From assembly GCA_017481225.1 (NCBI GenBank), contig JAFUPM010000090.1:1-39287 (forward strand): a DNA stretch of 39,287 nt, in the 5' to 3' direction. The notes under the pieces were generated by a model. That model worked only from the letters and a program-made list of their open reading frames with translations, ran no database searches and was not told where the DNA came from. The first letter of the stretch is position 1. Every line of letters begins with the position of its first letter. Origin of the DNA: Clostridia bacterium (lineage in GTDB: Bacteria; Bacillota; Clostridia; Oscillospirales; CAG-272). This document shows, in pieces, positions 31,105 to 39,208 of the stretch. The position numbers and the translations under genes are program-made.

Positions 31105-31368
31105 ATGAACGGATTAAGATATTATTTAGATTTGGATTTGGGCTTTTTGTTTGCCTATGATGAGAGGTCTGAATTTTTCGTTGAATACCTGAAGGGAAGG
31201 GGCGAGTGGCAGAGCTGTAGCTTCTCCTTCTTAAGCTTTAGGCACGAGCGCAATTTCAAGGAGATAGACGAGGGCGAAGCATCACGTATAACCGACGGCA
31301 AGCTGCCCGAGGACGAGCTTTCGGAGTATCTTCGTATGCTGGAAAGAAACCGCGGAGCAAGTGTGTAG
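31105..31368 (+). CDS. Small hypothetical protein
   Basis: 87 residues, cytoplasmic, aromatic-rich at the N-terminus (YYLDLDLGFLFAY) and charged at the C-terminus, where residues about 55-80 could form an amphipathic helix. No family is recognised. The ribosome binding site AAGGAGAAGGTAAGG is very strong, which supports a real gene. It may be transcribed from the promoter at 30740, giving a leader of about 330 nt. Confidence 0.6.
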   Translation: MNGLRYYLDLDLGFLFAYDERSEFFVEYLKGRGEWQSCSFSFLSFRHERNFKEIDEGEASRITDGKLPEDELSEYLRMLERNRGASV

Positions 31369-31549
31369 CCTTCAACCGCTTCCCAAGCGAGGATATTTAA
31401 AGATTTACTGAAAATGAAAATCGGAAATAAAACCTAGCCTGAAATTCGACCTCTTTGGACATATTTTTCAAAATCTATTGATTTTATTTCCAATATAAGG
31501 TAAACTATATAGGTACGTTAATTTCAAGTATCTTAAAAAGGAGCTTATT

Positions 31550-34198
31550 ATGAACAATATGAAGAAGCGTATTCTGGCACTGCTTTTGGTGCTTGCGACC
31601 TGTCTTACCTTCATTCCGTCCGCCTGCATTAGTGCGGCTGCGGCTGAGGTTTCATATCAGTACGACGGTAAGTACATATACAACTGGGGTACGCGCGGAG
31701 AGGTAGCGACCTTTTTATCCCCGAATGCTGAGGAGTTCTACGAGGATAACGTTTCCTACGACGTGCTTTCCTCCTACTCGGGCGGTACGGGCAAGTCCGA
31801 TGCGCCTCGCAGCGCGCTGTACTCGGCTCTCAAGGATTTGATGGTGGATAATCATTCCTACGTTACGAGCTATAACGCTACAAAGTCTCTATACAAATAC
31901 ACCGACTGCCAGGGCGGAGGAGGTAAGATTTCCTCGTTCTACTCGGGCAAGCAGATAGGTCCCTCCTGGGACGGCTCCTGGAACCGTGAGCATACCTGGC
32001 CCAACAGCAAGGGCCTTGGCGGAAATGACGAAAACGACATTATGATGCTTCGTCCCACCTCCACCTCCGAGAACTCCTCTCGCGGCAACACGGCATACGG
32101 CGAGAGCGCGGGCTATTACCACCCCAACAGCGAGTCGGGCGGCGCCTATGACCTTCGCGGTGACGTCGCGCGCATTTTCCTCTACGTTTACGTCCGCTGG
32201 GGCAACACCGGCAGCACAGCCTGGGGAAGCGGCGGAGTAATGGAAAGCGTTGACGTTATGCTTGAGTGGATTGAAGAGGACCCTGTTGATACCTGGGAAC
32301 TTGGACGCAACGACTCCGTTGAGTCTATCACGGGTACGCGTAACGTTTTCGTAGACTATCCCGAGCTTGCATTCCTTCTTTTCGGCGAGGAAATCCCCGA
32401 CGGAATAACCACTCCCTCGGGTGAGAGCAATCGGGGCTGCGACCACGGAAATTTCGACACGGGTACGACCTTTGCGGCTACCTGCACCGAGAAGGGCTAC
32501 ACTCTTTACACCTGCCTTACCTCGGGCTGCGGCTATAGCTACAAGGCTGAAATAAAGGACGCTCTTGGACACAGATTCACGGACGGCGTATGCTCTGTGT
32601 GCGGTGAAGCCGAGCCGACAGAGCCCAAATCTCCCACCTACGCGAAGGAAATAACCGTGGGTAAGGCATACAAGCTGGGACTTTTCTCTACGGCAAAGAG
32701 TGCCGAATATTACTTTAACGGCACGATGACAGGCTACTACGGTGCAACCGATACCGCCTACTCTAACGGTGTTGACGTTTACGTCGAGAGTGCTTCGGGC
32801 GGTTATTACATTTATTTCAATGATGCCGACGGCAACAAGCAGTATATAAACCTTGTTCAAAGCGGCACTCATTTCAACTTCACCTACGGTGTGTCGAAAA
32901 GCTCAGTGTTTAGCTGGGACAGCTCAAAATATGCCTTCTACACATCCGTTTCGGGCGAGATGTGCTACATCGGAACCTATGACCAATACGTAACTATGGG
33001 CGTCGTTCGCTCCTCTATGTACAAGGATACCGACTACCTCGCGCGTATGTATGAGCTAGGCGAGGGCGAGACCCTGCCCGACGAGGGTGACGACACCTGT
33101 CAGCATAACTACCTGGCGGTCGTGACCGCGCCTACCTGCCTTCTCGGAGGCTTTACAACCTACACCTGCTCGCTGTGCGCCGATAGCTATATTGGCGATA
33201 AGGTATCGGCAACGGGGCATAGCTTCACTGACGGTAAGTGTACAGTATGCGGCGAGGAAAAGACCAGCGAATCCAAAGCTACCATAAGCTTTGCCGATAC
33301 CGCGAACCGCACGGAGTTTTCCACCACCATACAGGTTTGGGTACAGAACGGCATAACCGTTACCAACAATAAGGCAAGCTCTTCAAGCGACGTTGCGGAT
33401 TACAGCAACCCCGGTCGCTTCTACAAGGGCTCGAACGTCACTATTGAATACCCGGGCATTACTAAGCTTGAGATAAACTGCAAAGGCCTTGCCGCGAAGT
33501 ACGTAAACGGCTGGCTCAACGCGCCGTCGGGAGGCGAGGCGACAAATTCAAGCGGCATAATTACAGTAATCTTTGATACCCCCGTTGACTCGGTTACCTA
33601 TACCACCCTTTCCGCGCAGAGCCGCGCATACTCTATAACGGTTTATGCGGAGGGCGGTCAGACGGCTGAATGTCAGCACGGAAAGGTCGCCGTTGAGGGC
33701 GCCGTAGCGCCTACCTGCACGTCTTCCGGACACACGGGAAAGACGGTTTGCTCCGATTGCGGTGAGACTTTGAACGAGGGCGCGAGCATTCCCTCGAAGG
33801 GTCACAGCTGGGAGAGCGCAGATTGCGACAGCCCCAAAACCTGCTCCGCTTGCGGCAAGACCGAAGGCGCGGCTCTCGGCCACAGCTGGCTTGAAGCCAC
33901 CACCGAAGCTCCCAAGACCTGCGACCGCTGCGGCAAGACCGAAGGGGACAAGCTCCCTGATAGCGGCGAGGGCGGAACAACCACCCCCGACACTCCCGAT
34001 AACCCCGACACTCCCGATAGCCCCGACGGCGGCGATAACTCCGACGAGGGCAACACCGGAGGCGGCGGCACAGCCCCCGAAAAGGACCACACCAAGTGCG
34101 AAGCAAGCTTCTGGCAGAGGCTCTGGAACACAATATCCAACCTTATCAGCCGACTGTTTGGCGGCAGGGAAAGATGTGTTTGCGGCGAGTATCTCTGA
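31550..34198 (+). CDS. Secreted EndA/NucM-type nuclease with Cys-rich repeats
   Basis: 882 residues. A cleavable signal peptide (about 1-32, ending SAAAAE) is followed by an endonuclease I domain (about 80-275) of the His-Me-finger type, with NREHTWPNSKGLGG (catalytic His148) and downstream HPNSESGGAYDLRGDVARIF. It should degrade extracellular DNA or RNA. The rest holds several Cys/His-rich modules with paired CxxCG motifs (for example GHSFTDGKCTVCGEE and CSDCGE, CSACGK, CDRCGK) of a kind common in clostridial secreted proteins, a beta-rich domain (about 570-700), a Pro/Asp/Gly-rich linker, and a C-terminal amphipathic helix plus CVCGEYL (851-882). The start ATG has AAAAAGGAG upstream. The last 32 codons and flanking bases are repeated downstream. 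Confidence 0.92.
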   Translation: MNNMKKRILALLLVLATCLTFIPSACISAAAAEVSYQYDGKYIYNWGTRGEVATFLSPNAEEFYEDNVSYDVLSSYSGGTGKSDAPRSALYSALKDLMVDNHSYVTSYNATKSLYKYTDCQGGGGKISSFYSGKQIGPSWDGSWNREHTWPNSKGLGGNDENDIMMLRPTSTSENSSRGNTAYGESAGYYHPNSESGGAYDLRGDVARIFLYVYVRWGNTGSTAWGSGGVMESVDVMLEWIEEDPVDTWELGRNDSVESITGTRNVFVDYPELAFLLFGEEIPDGITTPSGESNRGCDHGNFDTGTTFAATCTEKGYTLYTCLTSGCGYSYKAEIKDALGHRFTDGVCSVCGEAEPTEPKSPTYAKEITVGKAYKLGLFSTAKSAEYYFNGTMTGYYGATDTAYSNGVDVYVESASGGYYIYFNDADGNKQYINLVQSGTHFNFTYGVSKSSVFSWDSSKYAFYTSVSGEMCYIGTYDQYVTMGVVRSSMYKDTDYLARMYELGEGETLPDEGDDTCQHNYLAVVTAPTCLLGGFTTYTCSLCADSYIGDKVSATGHSFTDGKCTVCGEEKTSESKATISFADTANRTEFSTTIQVWVQNGITVTNNKASSSSDVADYSNPGRFYKGSNVTIEYPGITKLEINCKGLAAKYVNGWLNAPSGGEATNSSGIITVIFDTPVDSVTYTTLSAQSRAYSITVYAEGGQTAECQHGKVAVEGAVAPTCTSSGHTGKTVCSDCGETLNEGASIPSKGHSWESADCDSPKTCSACGKTEGAALGHSWLEATTEAPKTCDRCGKTEGDKLPDSGEGGTTTPDTPDNPDTPDSPDGGDNSDEGNTGGGGTAPEKDHTKCEASFWQRLWNTISNLISRLFGGRERCVCGEYL

Positions 34199-34370
34199 AG
34201 CTGATCCGATGAAGCAAGCTTTTGGCAGAGGCTCCGGAACATAATATCCAACCTTATCAGCCGACTGTTCGGCGGCAGAGAAAGATGTGTTTGCGGCGAG
34301 TATCTCTGAAACTGACCCGATGAAGCAAGCTTTTGGCAGAGGCTCCGAGACATAGTATCTCTGAAGCTAG
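34100..34370. repeat. 111-bp tandem repeat of the nuclease 3' end, two full copies and a deleted third
   Basis: GAAGCAAGCTT starts at 34100, 34211 and 34322, exactly 111 bp (37 codons) apart. Copy 1 codes the C-terminus of the nuclease and its stop; copy 2 would code nearly the same 32 residues and the same stop, with only a few substitutions. Copy 3 keeps the beginning and the end but has lost the middle (joined near 34350). Copies 2 and 3 lie past the gene's stop codon. Confidence 0.92.
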
Positions 34371-34670
34371 TCTGACGATACAACGCGGCATTGGAAAAAC
34401 CAAACGAAAGTAACAATAAGTGATTTTTGTATATCAAAGTTGTCAAAAGCCTTGATTTTTCTGCTTTCTACCGGAGAAACTCTCAATAGCAGTAACAGAG
34501 AAATTATTTAAAAGCATCAATTATTAGTTAACAGAAAACCCATTCAAAATCAGCCCTCGAGAGCGAAATCCCGAGGGCTCCCTTTTTCTCAAATGGCGAA
34601 AAACGTTCTATTGAAAAGCGCGAAACAAAAGAAGGCGAAGCCGCGCTTTATGGCGGAAGGAATATTACAG
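34371..34670. other. Intergenic stretch after the nuclease repeats
   Basis: No gene is supported. It contains the nuclease terminator (34552-34587) and otherwise A/T-rich sequence. Confidence 0.5.
34552..34587 (+). terminator. Rho-independent terminator downstream of the nuclease
   Basis: AGCCCTCG (34552-34559) pairs with CGAGGGCT (34572-34579), followed by CCCTTTTTCT. It lies about 350 bp past the nuclease stop, beyond the tandem repeats. Confidence 0.85.
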
Positions 34671-34699
34671 TTGAAATATACGGTGTTTTGTGGTATAAT
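34671..34699 (+). promoter_or_regulatory. Promoter in the accessory patch
   Basis: TTGAAA (34671-34676), a 17-bp spacer and TATAAT (34694-34699). It precedes the gene remnant and the hypothetical gene at 34857. Confidence 0.75.
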
Positions 34700-34737
34700 A
34701 CTAATATAAAATTTCGGGATAATTCTGCTCGAATTAT

Positions 34738-34860
34738 ATGCAGGCGGCTTTGCACGGCGAGTGGCGTATGGATTACTTATAGAACGGTAACGCTCACGGC
34801 GAGAATGTGTATGAGCGAAACCGATTTGAAATTACAGAGGACTATGGAGAAAATTTATGA
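34738..34860 (+). pseudogene. Short gene remnant with in-frame TAG
   Basis: From the ATG at 34738 the frame reads MQAALHGEWRMDYL, then TAG, then continues open for 25 codons (starting NGNAHGENVYERN) to a TGA that overlaps the next gene's start as ATGA. The coupled stop/start and protein-like sequence on both sides of the TAG suggest a once-intact small gene. No family is recognised. Confidence 0.35.
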
Positions 34861-35351
34861 GATACCTTTATGAAAATATATTTTCCTTGTTGTGCCCGGT
34901 TGGTGAATTTACTGTTTGCCACGGGAGCCAGAAAATCCCCTTCTGCATTCGTAAAAATGACTATAATGTGCCTTATGACAACATCGAGGCGGAAACAAAC
35001 TATGCTTTGGACATAGATACAACCGTTTTAGAGGTTGGAAAGCAGTACAATGCTGTGTTTTCCGAGGGGGGCTTAAACTATTGCGGAGCCGATGAACACA
35101 CGGAATCCATTACCAACACTATCGGGAATTGGTCTGTCGGTATTGGTTCTTACGATATGAATGACGACTATTTTCATCAAGATGAGCCGCACAAAGGCTA
35201 TGATGTGTGGCGTTCTGAAGATAACCTCGGCTTCTCGTTTGTGCTTTTAGACAGAACGGTAGAAATAATCACGTTCCGTGTCGCTTGGATTGAAAATAAG
35301 GATATTTCTAACGTTGATTACGAAAGCGTTTTGGATTTTTGGCTAACGTAA
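34857..35351 (+). CDS. Hypothetical protein of the accessory patch
   Basis: 164 residues, acidic, cytoplasmic, no motif recognised. The ATG follows GGAGAAAATTT and overlaps the stop of the upstream remnant (ATGA). Aromatic residues and Asp/Asn are frequent (for example SYDMNDDYFHQDEPHKGYDVW), and the C-terminal half is predicted to be beta-rich. Base composition looks more A/T-rich than the flanking operons, consistent with acquired DNA. Confidence 0.6.
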   Translation: MRYLYENIFSLLCPVGEFTVCHGSQKIPFCIRKNDYNVPYDNIEAETNYALDIDTTVLEVGKQYNAVFSEGGLNYCGADEHTESITNTIGNWSVGIGSYDMNDDYFHQDEPHKGYDVWRSEDNLGFSFVLLDRTVEIITFRVAWIENKDISNVDYESVLDFWLT

Positions 35352-35418
35352 ACTCGGAAGATAACCTGCTTTTTGTAAATAAAACGTGTCGTTTTACACC
35401 AATAAAGCGATGATTTGA

Positions 35419-35559
35419 AATTCATTAAGTTTTAAAAACTACAACGAGCAGCAAAAGACAAAGGTGCTTGAATTGCTCGAAAAATACAGTGATAAAAACA
35501 TTGTCATTTTTAAGAGCAGAGAAGAAGCGGATGCGTTCTTGAATGGAGAAAAACTATGA
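35419..35559 (+). pseudogene. C-terminal fragment of an unknown gene
   Basis: An open stretch without a usable start codon codes about 40 protein-like residues (YNEQQKTKVLELLEKY then KNIVIFKSREEADAFLN) and stops at a TGA overlapping the next gene's ATG. It looks like the surviving 3' end of a small gene whose 5' part is gone. Confidence 0.4.
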
Positions 35560-36470
35560 AAAAAGAACCAATAAGACATCACTATATTCCGCAGTTTATT
35601 TTGCGTAATTTTGCTTGTGATAATGATAAAAAGCTCGTTCGTTATTGTGATAAAGAATCTCGTTCTATCTCGGAACGTGAAACATGTGAAATATTTATGG
35701 AGCGAAATCTTTATCGTGATGAAATAAATTGTAAAGACAAGCCCGTCCAGATAGAACACGACTTATCCGTCTATGAAAGGGAAGTTGCTGAATTAGTCAA
35801 AGCAAAGTTCCTTGATAAGCGAAAAATTGAGCTTACAAAGGAAGAAGATAGTATGCTCAAATTGTTTTTTGCAATTATGTCTTTTAGAAACATAAATGCA
35901 AAAGAGCAATTTAGCGATAAAGCATCAAAAGAATTCAAAGATTTTTACAAGTACTTTCAAGGAAATGAAGATCTCGAGGACTTTTGGAAACGCAATTTGG
36001 GACATTTGGTAAAATGCCGTTCAATGAAGAAGGTGGCAAATCACCCGGAAATTGATCCTCCAATCAAGCTCTTTATGCAACGTGATACAAATAGCTTATA
36101 TGGAAAATACATTATTGTTGTAGAGCCCAAGGAAGGTGATGGTTTTATATTGGGTGATTGTTATCCGCTTACATTTACCGGTGATTACCTTCGCCTTCCT
36201 ATGTATGAAGTGGCACCTATTTCTCCAAATCGCGCTATTATTTTTGCTAGTAGAGGTGTTGATAACACACCCCGCGATGTGCTCGTATTAAGACCGGGTG
36301 TTTTTGACCTTCCCGAAATTAACGAAAAAGGAAATAGTTTAATCATTACCAAGCGGTTGCTTTTGGATGAAGTACAGTTTATTAATAGGGAAATAGAGAA
36401 AAATTCTCATAAGGGATTTATATTTTCCACATCTAAACAAAGGGGATTGGAGTTTATCTCTAAAAGATAG
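35556..36470 (+). CDS. DUF4238 domain protein
   Basis: 304 residues. The N-terminal RHHYIPQFILRNFA is the hallmark of DUF4238, a family of unknown function often found in variable or mobile regions. The central part is charged and helical (about 75-170); the second half (about 180-260, GDGFILGDCYPLTF, PISPNRAIIFASRG) is beta-rich. No catalytic motif is assigned. The start has GGAG within the preceding fragment and overlaps its stop (ATGA). The A/T-rich codon use and the broken genes on both sides suggest acquisition by transfer. Confidence 0.8.
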   Translation: MKKEPIRHHYIPQFILRNFACDNDKKLVRYCDKESRSISERETCEIFMERNLYRDEINCKDKPVQIEHDLSVYEREVAELVKAKFLDKRKIELTKEEDSMLKLFFAIMSFRNINAKEQFSDKASKEFKDFYKYFQGNEDLEDFWKRNLGHLVKCRSMKKVANHPEIDPPIKLFMQRDTNSLYGKYIIVVEPKEGDGFILGDCYPLTFTGDYLRLPMYEVAPISPNRAIIFASRGVDNTPRDVLVLRPGVFDLPEINEKGNSLIITKRLLLDEVQFINREIEKNSHKGFIFSTSKQRGLEFISKR

Positions 36471-36471
36471 C

Positions 36472-36810
36472 TTGCTAGATACGCTAATGGCGCACAGAGA
36501 AAGTTGCGTCGGCATGGCAGCCAATATGATCGGCGTTCGCAAGCGAATTATTACTTTTATCGACGAGAGCGGACGAGCTCCTACATATACCGTGATGCTT
36601 AATCCCGAAATCATCAAGAAGGATGGCGCTTATGATACTGAGGAAGGCTGTCTGTCGCTTTTGGGCAGCCCCCGTAAGTGCAAGCGCTATAAGACCATCA
36701 AGGTGCAGTATCAGACCTTGGAGATGTAAACACGCACGAAAAACTTCACCGGCTGGACGGTGCAAATCATTCAGCATGAGGTGGATCATTGTAATGGGAT
36801 TTTGATATGA
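36472..36810 (+). pseudogene. def: Peptide deformylase, truncated and interrupted by a stop
   Basis: Peptide deformylase removes the formyl group from new proteins. All three family motifs remain: motif I CVGMAANMIGV, motif II EEGCLSL and motif III QHEVDH. The first 30-40 residues of the usual clostridial short form are missing; the homologous part begins with LLDTLMAH right at the end of the DUF4238 gene. The frame is broken by a TAA at 36727-36729 (QTLEM, stop), after which it continues in the same frame (TRTKNFTGWTVQIIQHEVDH) to the TGA at 36808-36810. So it is most likely inactive. Confidence 0.8.
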
Positions 36811-36822
36811 TTGGGAGAAGTT

Positions 36823-36990
36823 ATGGAAGATACAAGTTGGATTAAACCGCAGTTGGATATAGCACAACTTTATATGAAGCGTTGTAACGTGTTTCTGTAT
36901 AACACTTACGGCGCTTTTTGCTTACGTAAAATAGCCTTTAGTAACAGCCTGAACTTTCAGTTTCGAGTCGTTGATTTATGGCGTGTGTGA
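36823..36990 (+). CDS. Possible truncated small ORF
   Basis: 55 residues starting MEDTSWIKPQLDIAQLYMKR after GGGAGAAGTT. It follows the deformylase remnant by 12 bp, suggesting the same former operon. The second half looks like random coding, so this may be the 5' end of a gene with the rest lost. No family recognised. Confidence 0.3.
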   Translation: MEDTSWIKPQLDIAQLYMKRCNVFLYNTYGAFCLRKIAFSNSLNFQFRVVDLWRV

Positions 36991-37016
36991 TGTGTTAGAA
37001 GCTACATTGAATTATA

Positions 37017-37044
37017 TTGACAATCCATCAGAATACGGTATATT
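37017..37044 (+). promoter_or_regulatory. Possible promoter
   Basis: TTGACA (37017-37022), a 16-bp spacer and TATATT (37039-37044). The sequence is A/T-rich, so chance matches are likely. Confidence 0.35.
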
Positions 37045-37118
37045 TTCTCTTGCTTTTTAACCCTTTTGGTTGAAGATTTGTTTTTAATTCGCTTTTTAAT
37101 TTTATTTTTTAAAAAGGG

Positions 37119-37147
37119 TTGACTTTTGTAATAGGATTAGATAAAAT
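37119..37147 (+). promoter_or_regulatory. Possible promoter
   Basis: TTGACT (37119-37124), a 17-bp spacer and TAAAAT (37142-37147), upstream of the 33-codon ORF at 37344. The A/T-rich context lowers confidence. Confidence 0.4.
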
Positions 37148-37343
37148 AGGGGCAGTAGGTTTAGAGTAAAGTTTATTGTGACTAGAAAAATGAGGAAGAG
37201 CACGAACAGGCGTGTCCTTGTTTATGCCACCATATAAGATATTGCGATCAAAATGATCTTCAATCATGTTCCGTTCAGTTAACACCTTTACCGTAACAGC
37301 TTCAATTCTTGAAGCCATTTGTTGAATAAATTGAGAGTATAAT

Positions 37344-37445
37344 ATGAGCGAAAAAGAACTTCTAGTGGAATTGATCTTAGAGTTGAAAAAGATCGATCGA
37401 AAATGTGATGACATAGCTCGAAAGATTGTTGTATGGAGCAACTAA
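37344..37445 (+). CDS. Possible 33-residue peptide gene
   Basis: ATG at 37344 reads MSEKELLVELILELKKIDRK and 13 more residues, then TAA. The peptide is highly charged and would form an amphipathic helix with heptad-like Leu/Ile spacing. It is followed 11 bp later by a strong terminator and preceded by a possible promoter, but lacks a clear ribosome binding site. It could also be the start of a truncated gene. Confidence 0.35.
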   Translation: MSEKELLVELILELKKIDRKCDDIARKIVVWSN

Positions 37446-37456
37446 AAGAATAACGG

Positions 37457-37496
37457 AATCCGATTAGGAATCGCAAGAAACCTAATCGGATTTTTT
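37457..37496 (+). terminator. Rho-independent terminator
   Basis: AATCCGATTAGG (37457-37468) pairs perfectly with CCTAATCGGATT (37481-37492), followed by a T-run (37491-37496). It ends whatever is transcribed through the 33-codon ORF. Confidence 0.88.
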
Positions 37497-37610
37497 GTTA
37501 TTCGAACCCCCAAGGTGGTTTTGACAATCGGATTTCAAGACTGCCTCGTTCTATATGTTGTGGGTTCGCTTCCGCTCCCAAAGAGATTGGGAGCAATAAA
37601 CAAAGAAAAT

Positions 37611-37635
37611 GGTGGCAGTTGCAGGAACTGCCACC
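37611..37635 (-). terminator. Hairpin terminator of the esterase gene
   Basis: GGTGGCAGTT (37611-37620) pairs perfectly with AACTGCCACC (37626-37635). On the minus strand it follows the esterase stop and is followed by ATTTTCTTTG. A second hairpin (GCTCCCA/TGGGAGC, about 37574-37594) lies beyond. Confidence 0.7.
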
Positions 37636-37640
37636 AAGAA

Positions 37641-39119
37641 TTATTTTGTTGTTTTTATCACTCTGCCGTTTTCAAGTGCATATACTTGCGAAATAGTCTT
37701 TAAAATTCTATTTGAAGTACATCTTGGAAAGTCCTTTCCTTCAATCAACTTATCGGCTTGATATGGTAAAATTTTGCATGAAAAGTCTTTTATCACCTTT
37801 CCGGATTCGTCGATCTCTGTGTGTCTTCCGATTATATAACTCGGCTCCTTGTCTTCCTCCCTCCAAGCTCTCAAGGCGGATAATATATGCTCACCGTTAG
37901 AAGCAAGAGGCAGCCTCAAGCCCAACCCGTGTCGCTTACTGTGACCGCGTCCGGGAAGAATAAACAGCTTGAAGAAAGACTTTACGCTATCAAATCCACC
38001 GGATATCTCGCATACTGAGTTATAATGCTTTAGGGCTTCTGCCCAAGGGCCTGCAGGATCGGCAGAACCAACGAAAGATATGAATTTACCACCGCGTTCT
38101 TTAAATGCCTTAAGATCGCCGGAAACCGCCGAGAAATCGCATCCTATCTCTGCTATAAGCTTATCGTAATAAGCTCCAAAGTCAAAATCATTATCCGAAT
38201 ATCCATCGCCGAAAAACCATTTAAACCAGGTAAAGCCAAAGTCCTCTGAATCAGTAAAAAATCCGCTGTTCATTTCCGAGCCTATCGGAAGTCCTGTGAA
38301 AAGCTGCTCGCCTGAGATAGAATGAATCGGGCCGTTGTAGGCAAGTCTTAGAGCATCTATCTGTTTTTGGGTCAGTGATGGCATCTCCGCGCCTAGAAAT
38401 GACAGAAAATCATCAACTGTGTTCTCATCAACGTAAGGATAGCTTATGAAGTCGTCGTTCGGCTCTCCGTCGCCATGTAACTTAAAATATTTTGCTGCCT
38501 TCAATGATATCTCGCTTGCAACATCCTTTGAAATTAACGCTTTTCCCATCTCATCGCGAAGCGATCTATGTAACCACAGAAAATAAACGATAAGATTAAC
38601 GGCATTGTGAGAGGAAACGCCTGCAAGTATACCATCATAATCTCCCGGAAACCTTTCAGCCTCCGAATATGCTTGAAGACCGCCTGCCGATGAACCGAAG
38701 AAATACGAATAGCGAGGCTCCTTTCCGTAGTAATCCTTGATTATATTTTTCGCAAGCACGGTCATAAGGTGAGTAGACCGCCACGTATAGTCACGCCATA
38801 GCTCGACATCCGCGCACATCTCTTCTCCGGAGACATATCTCGATGTACCCATATCGGTATATCCGACGGCATAACCGGTGCAAAGGTAATCCCAAGGCGC
38901 CTCTTCAATAAGATTTCCTGCCATACCGCCGCCCCCAAGTCCAAGAAAGATACCGTTGTAATTATCCGGTAGCCATATCTGTAATCTTATATATGATCTA
39001 TCCGTAGGACGAGATACAAGTAATAAAGAAACTGCTGAATATTCTCCTCCTTTACTAACGATTTTCTCGTTACGCAAAACCTCAACGTCATAATTGTGTA
39101 AAAACGATCTTCCGTTCAT
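37641..39119 (-). CDS. Tannase/feruloyl-esterase-like hydrolase
   Basis: 492-residue alpha/beta hydrolase of the tannase family, which cleaves aromatic esters of plant material. Nucleophile motif FGSSAGGLQAYSEAERFPGDYDGILAG gives Ser144; the likely acid is Asp354 (VGSADPAGP) and the base His393 (LPGRGHS). In most family members Cys flanks both the nucleophile (GCSTGG) and the His (GHC) and the two form a disulfide; here both are Ser (Ser143 and Ser394). No signal peptide is seen, so it appears cytoplasmic, which fits the absence of the disulfide. It has its own promoter and terminator; GAGGTG precedes the ATG. The true ester substrate is unknown. Confidence 0.85.
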   Translation of the reverse strand: MNGRSFLHNYDVEVLRNEKIVSKGGEYSAVSLLLVSRPTDRSYIRLQIWLPDNYNGIFLGLGGGGMAGNLIEEAPWDYLCTGYAVGYTDMGTSRYVSGEEMCADVELWRDYTWRSTHLMTVLAKNIIKDYYGKEPRYSYFFGSSAGGLQAYSEAERFPGDYDGILAGVSSHNAVNLIVYFLWLHRSLRDEMGKALISKDVASEISLKAAKYFKLHGDGEPNDDFISYPYVDENTVDDFLSFLGAEMPSLTQKQIDALRLAYNGPIHSISGEQLFTGLPIGSEMNSGFFTDSEDFGFTWFKWFFGDGYSDNDFDFGAYYDKLIAEIGCDFSAVSGDLKAFKERGGKFISFVGSADPAGPWAEALKHYNSVCEISGGFDSVKSFFKLFILPGRGHSKRHGLGLRLPLASNGEHILSALRAWREEDKEPSYIIGRHTEIDESGKVIKDFSCKILPYQADKLIEGKDFPRCTSNRILKTISQVYALENGRVIKTTK

Positions 39120-39168
39120 ATAACACCTCTTCGTTCCGCTCCATGTAAGGCTAATTATTATTTTCTAC

Positions 39169-39197
39169 AGTATATCACAAAAAACACCAAAAGTAAA
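39169..39197 (-). promoter_or_regulatory. Promoter of the esterase gene
   Basis: On the minus strand: TTTACT (39192-39197), a 17-bp spacer and TATACT (39169-39174), about 50 bp before the start codon. Confidence 0.55.
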
Positions 39198-39208
39198 GAG
39201 AATCAAAA

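Larger units (their letters stand above)
36811..37343. other. A/T-rich stretch with no firmly supported gene
   Basis: A 55-codon ORF (36823-36990, starting MEDTSWIKPQLDIAQLY) follows GGGAGAAG and could be a gene start that has lost its continuation. An antisense reading frame on the minus strand (about 37109-37330) looks protein-like but has no ribosome binding site. Two possible promoters (37017-37044 and 37119-37147) are listed. An AACCCTTTT/AAAAGGGTT inverted pair flanks about 37057-37120. Confidence 0.4.

Noticed and set aside
36727..36729. In-frame TAA in the deformylase considered as recoding
   Set aside because: TAA is used as a normal stop elsewhere in the window and the gene also lacks its N-terminus, so decay is simpler.
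37109..37441. 110-codon minus-strand frame, with a protein-like second half
   Set aside because: No ribosome binding site and overlap with a possible small plus-strand ORF and promoter; it might be a remnant but could not be supported as a gene.
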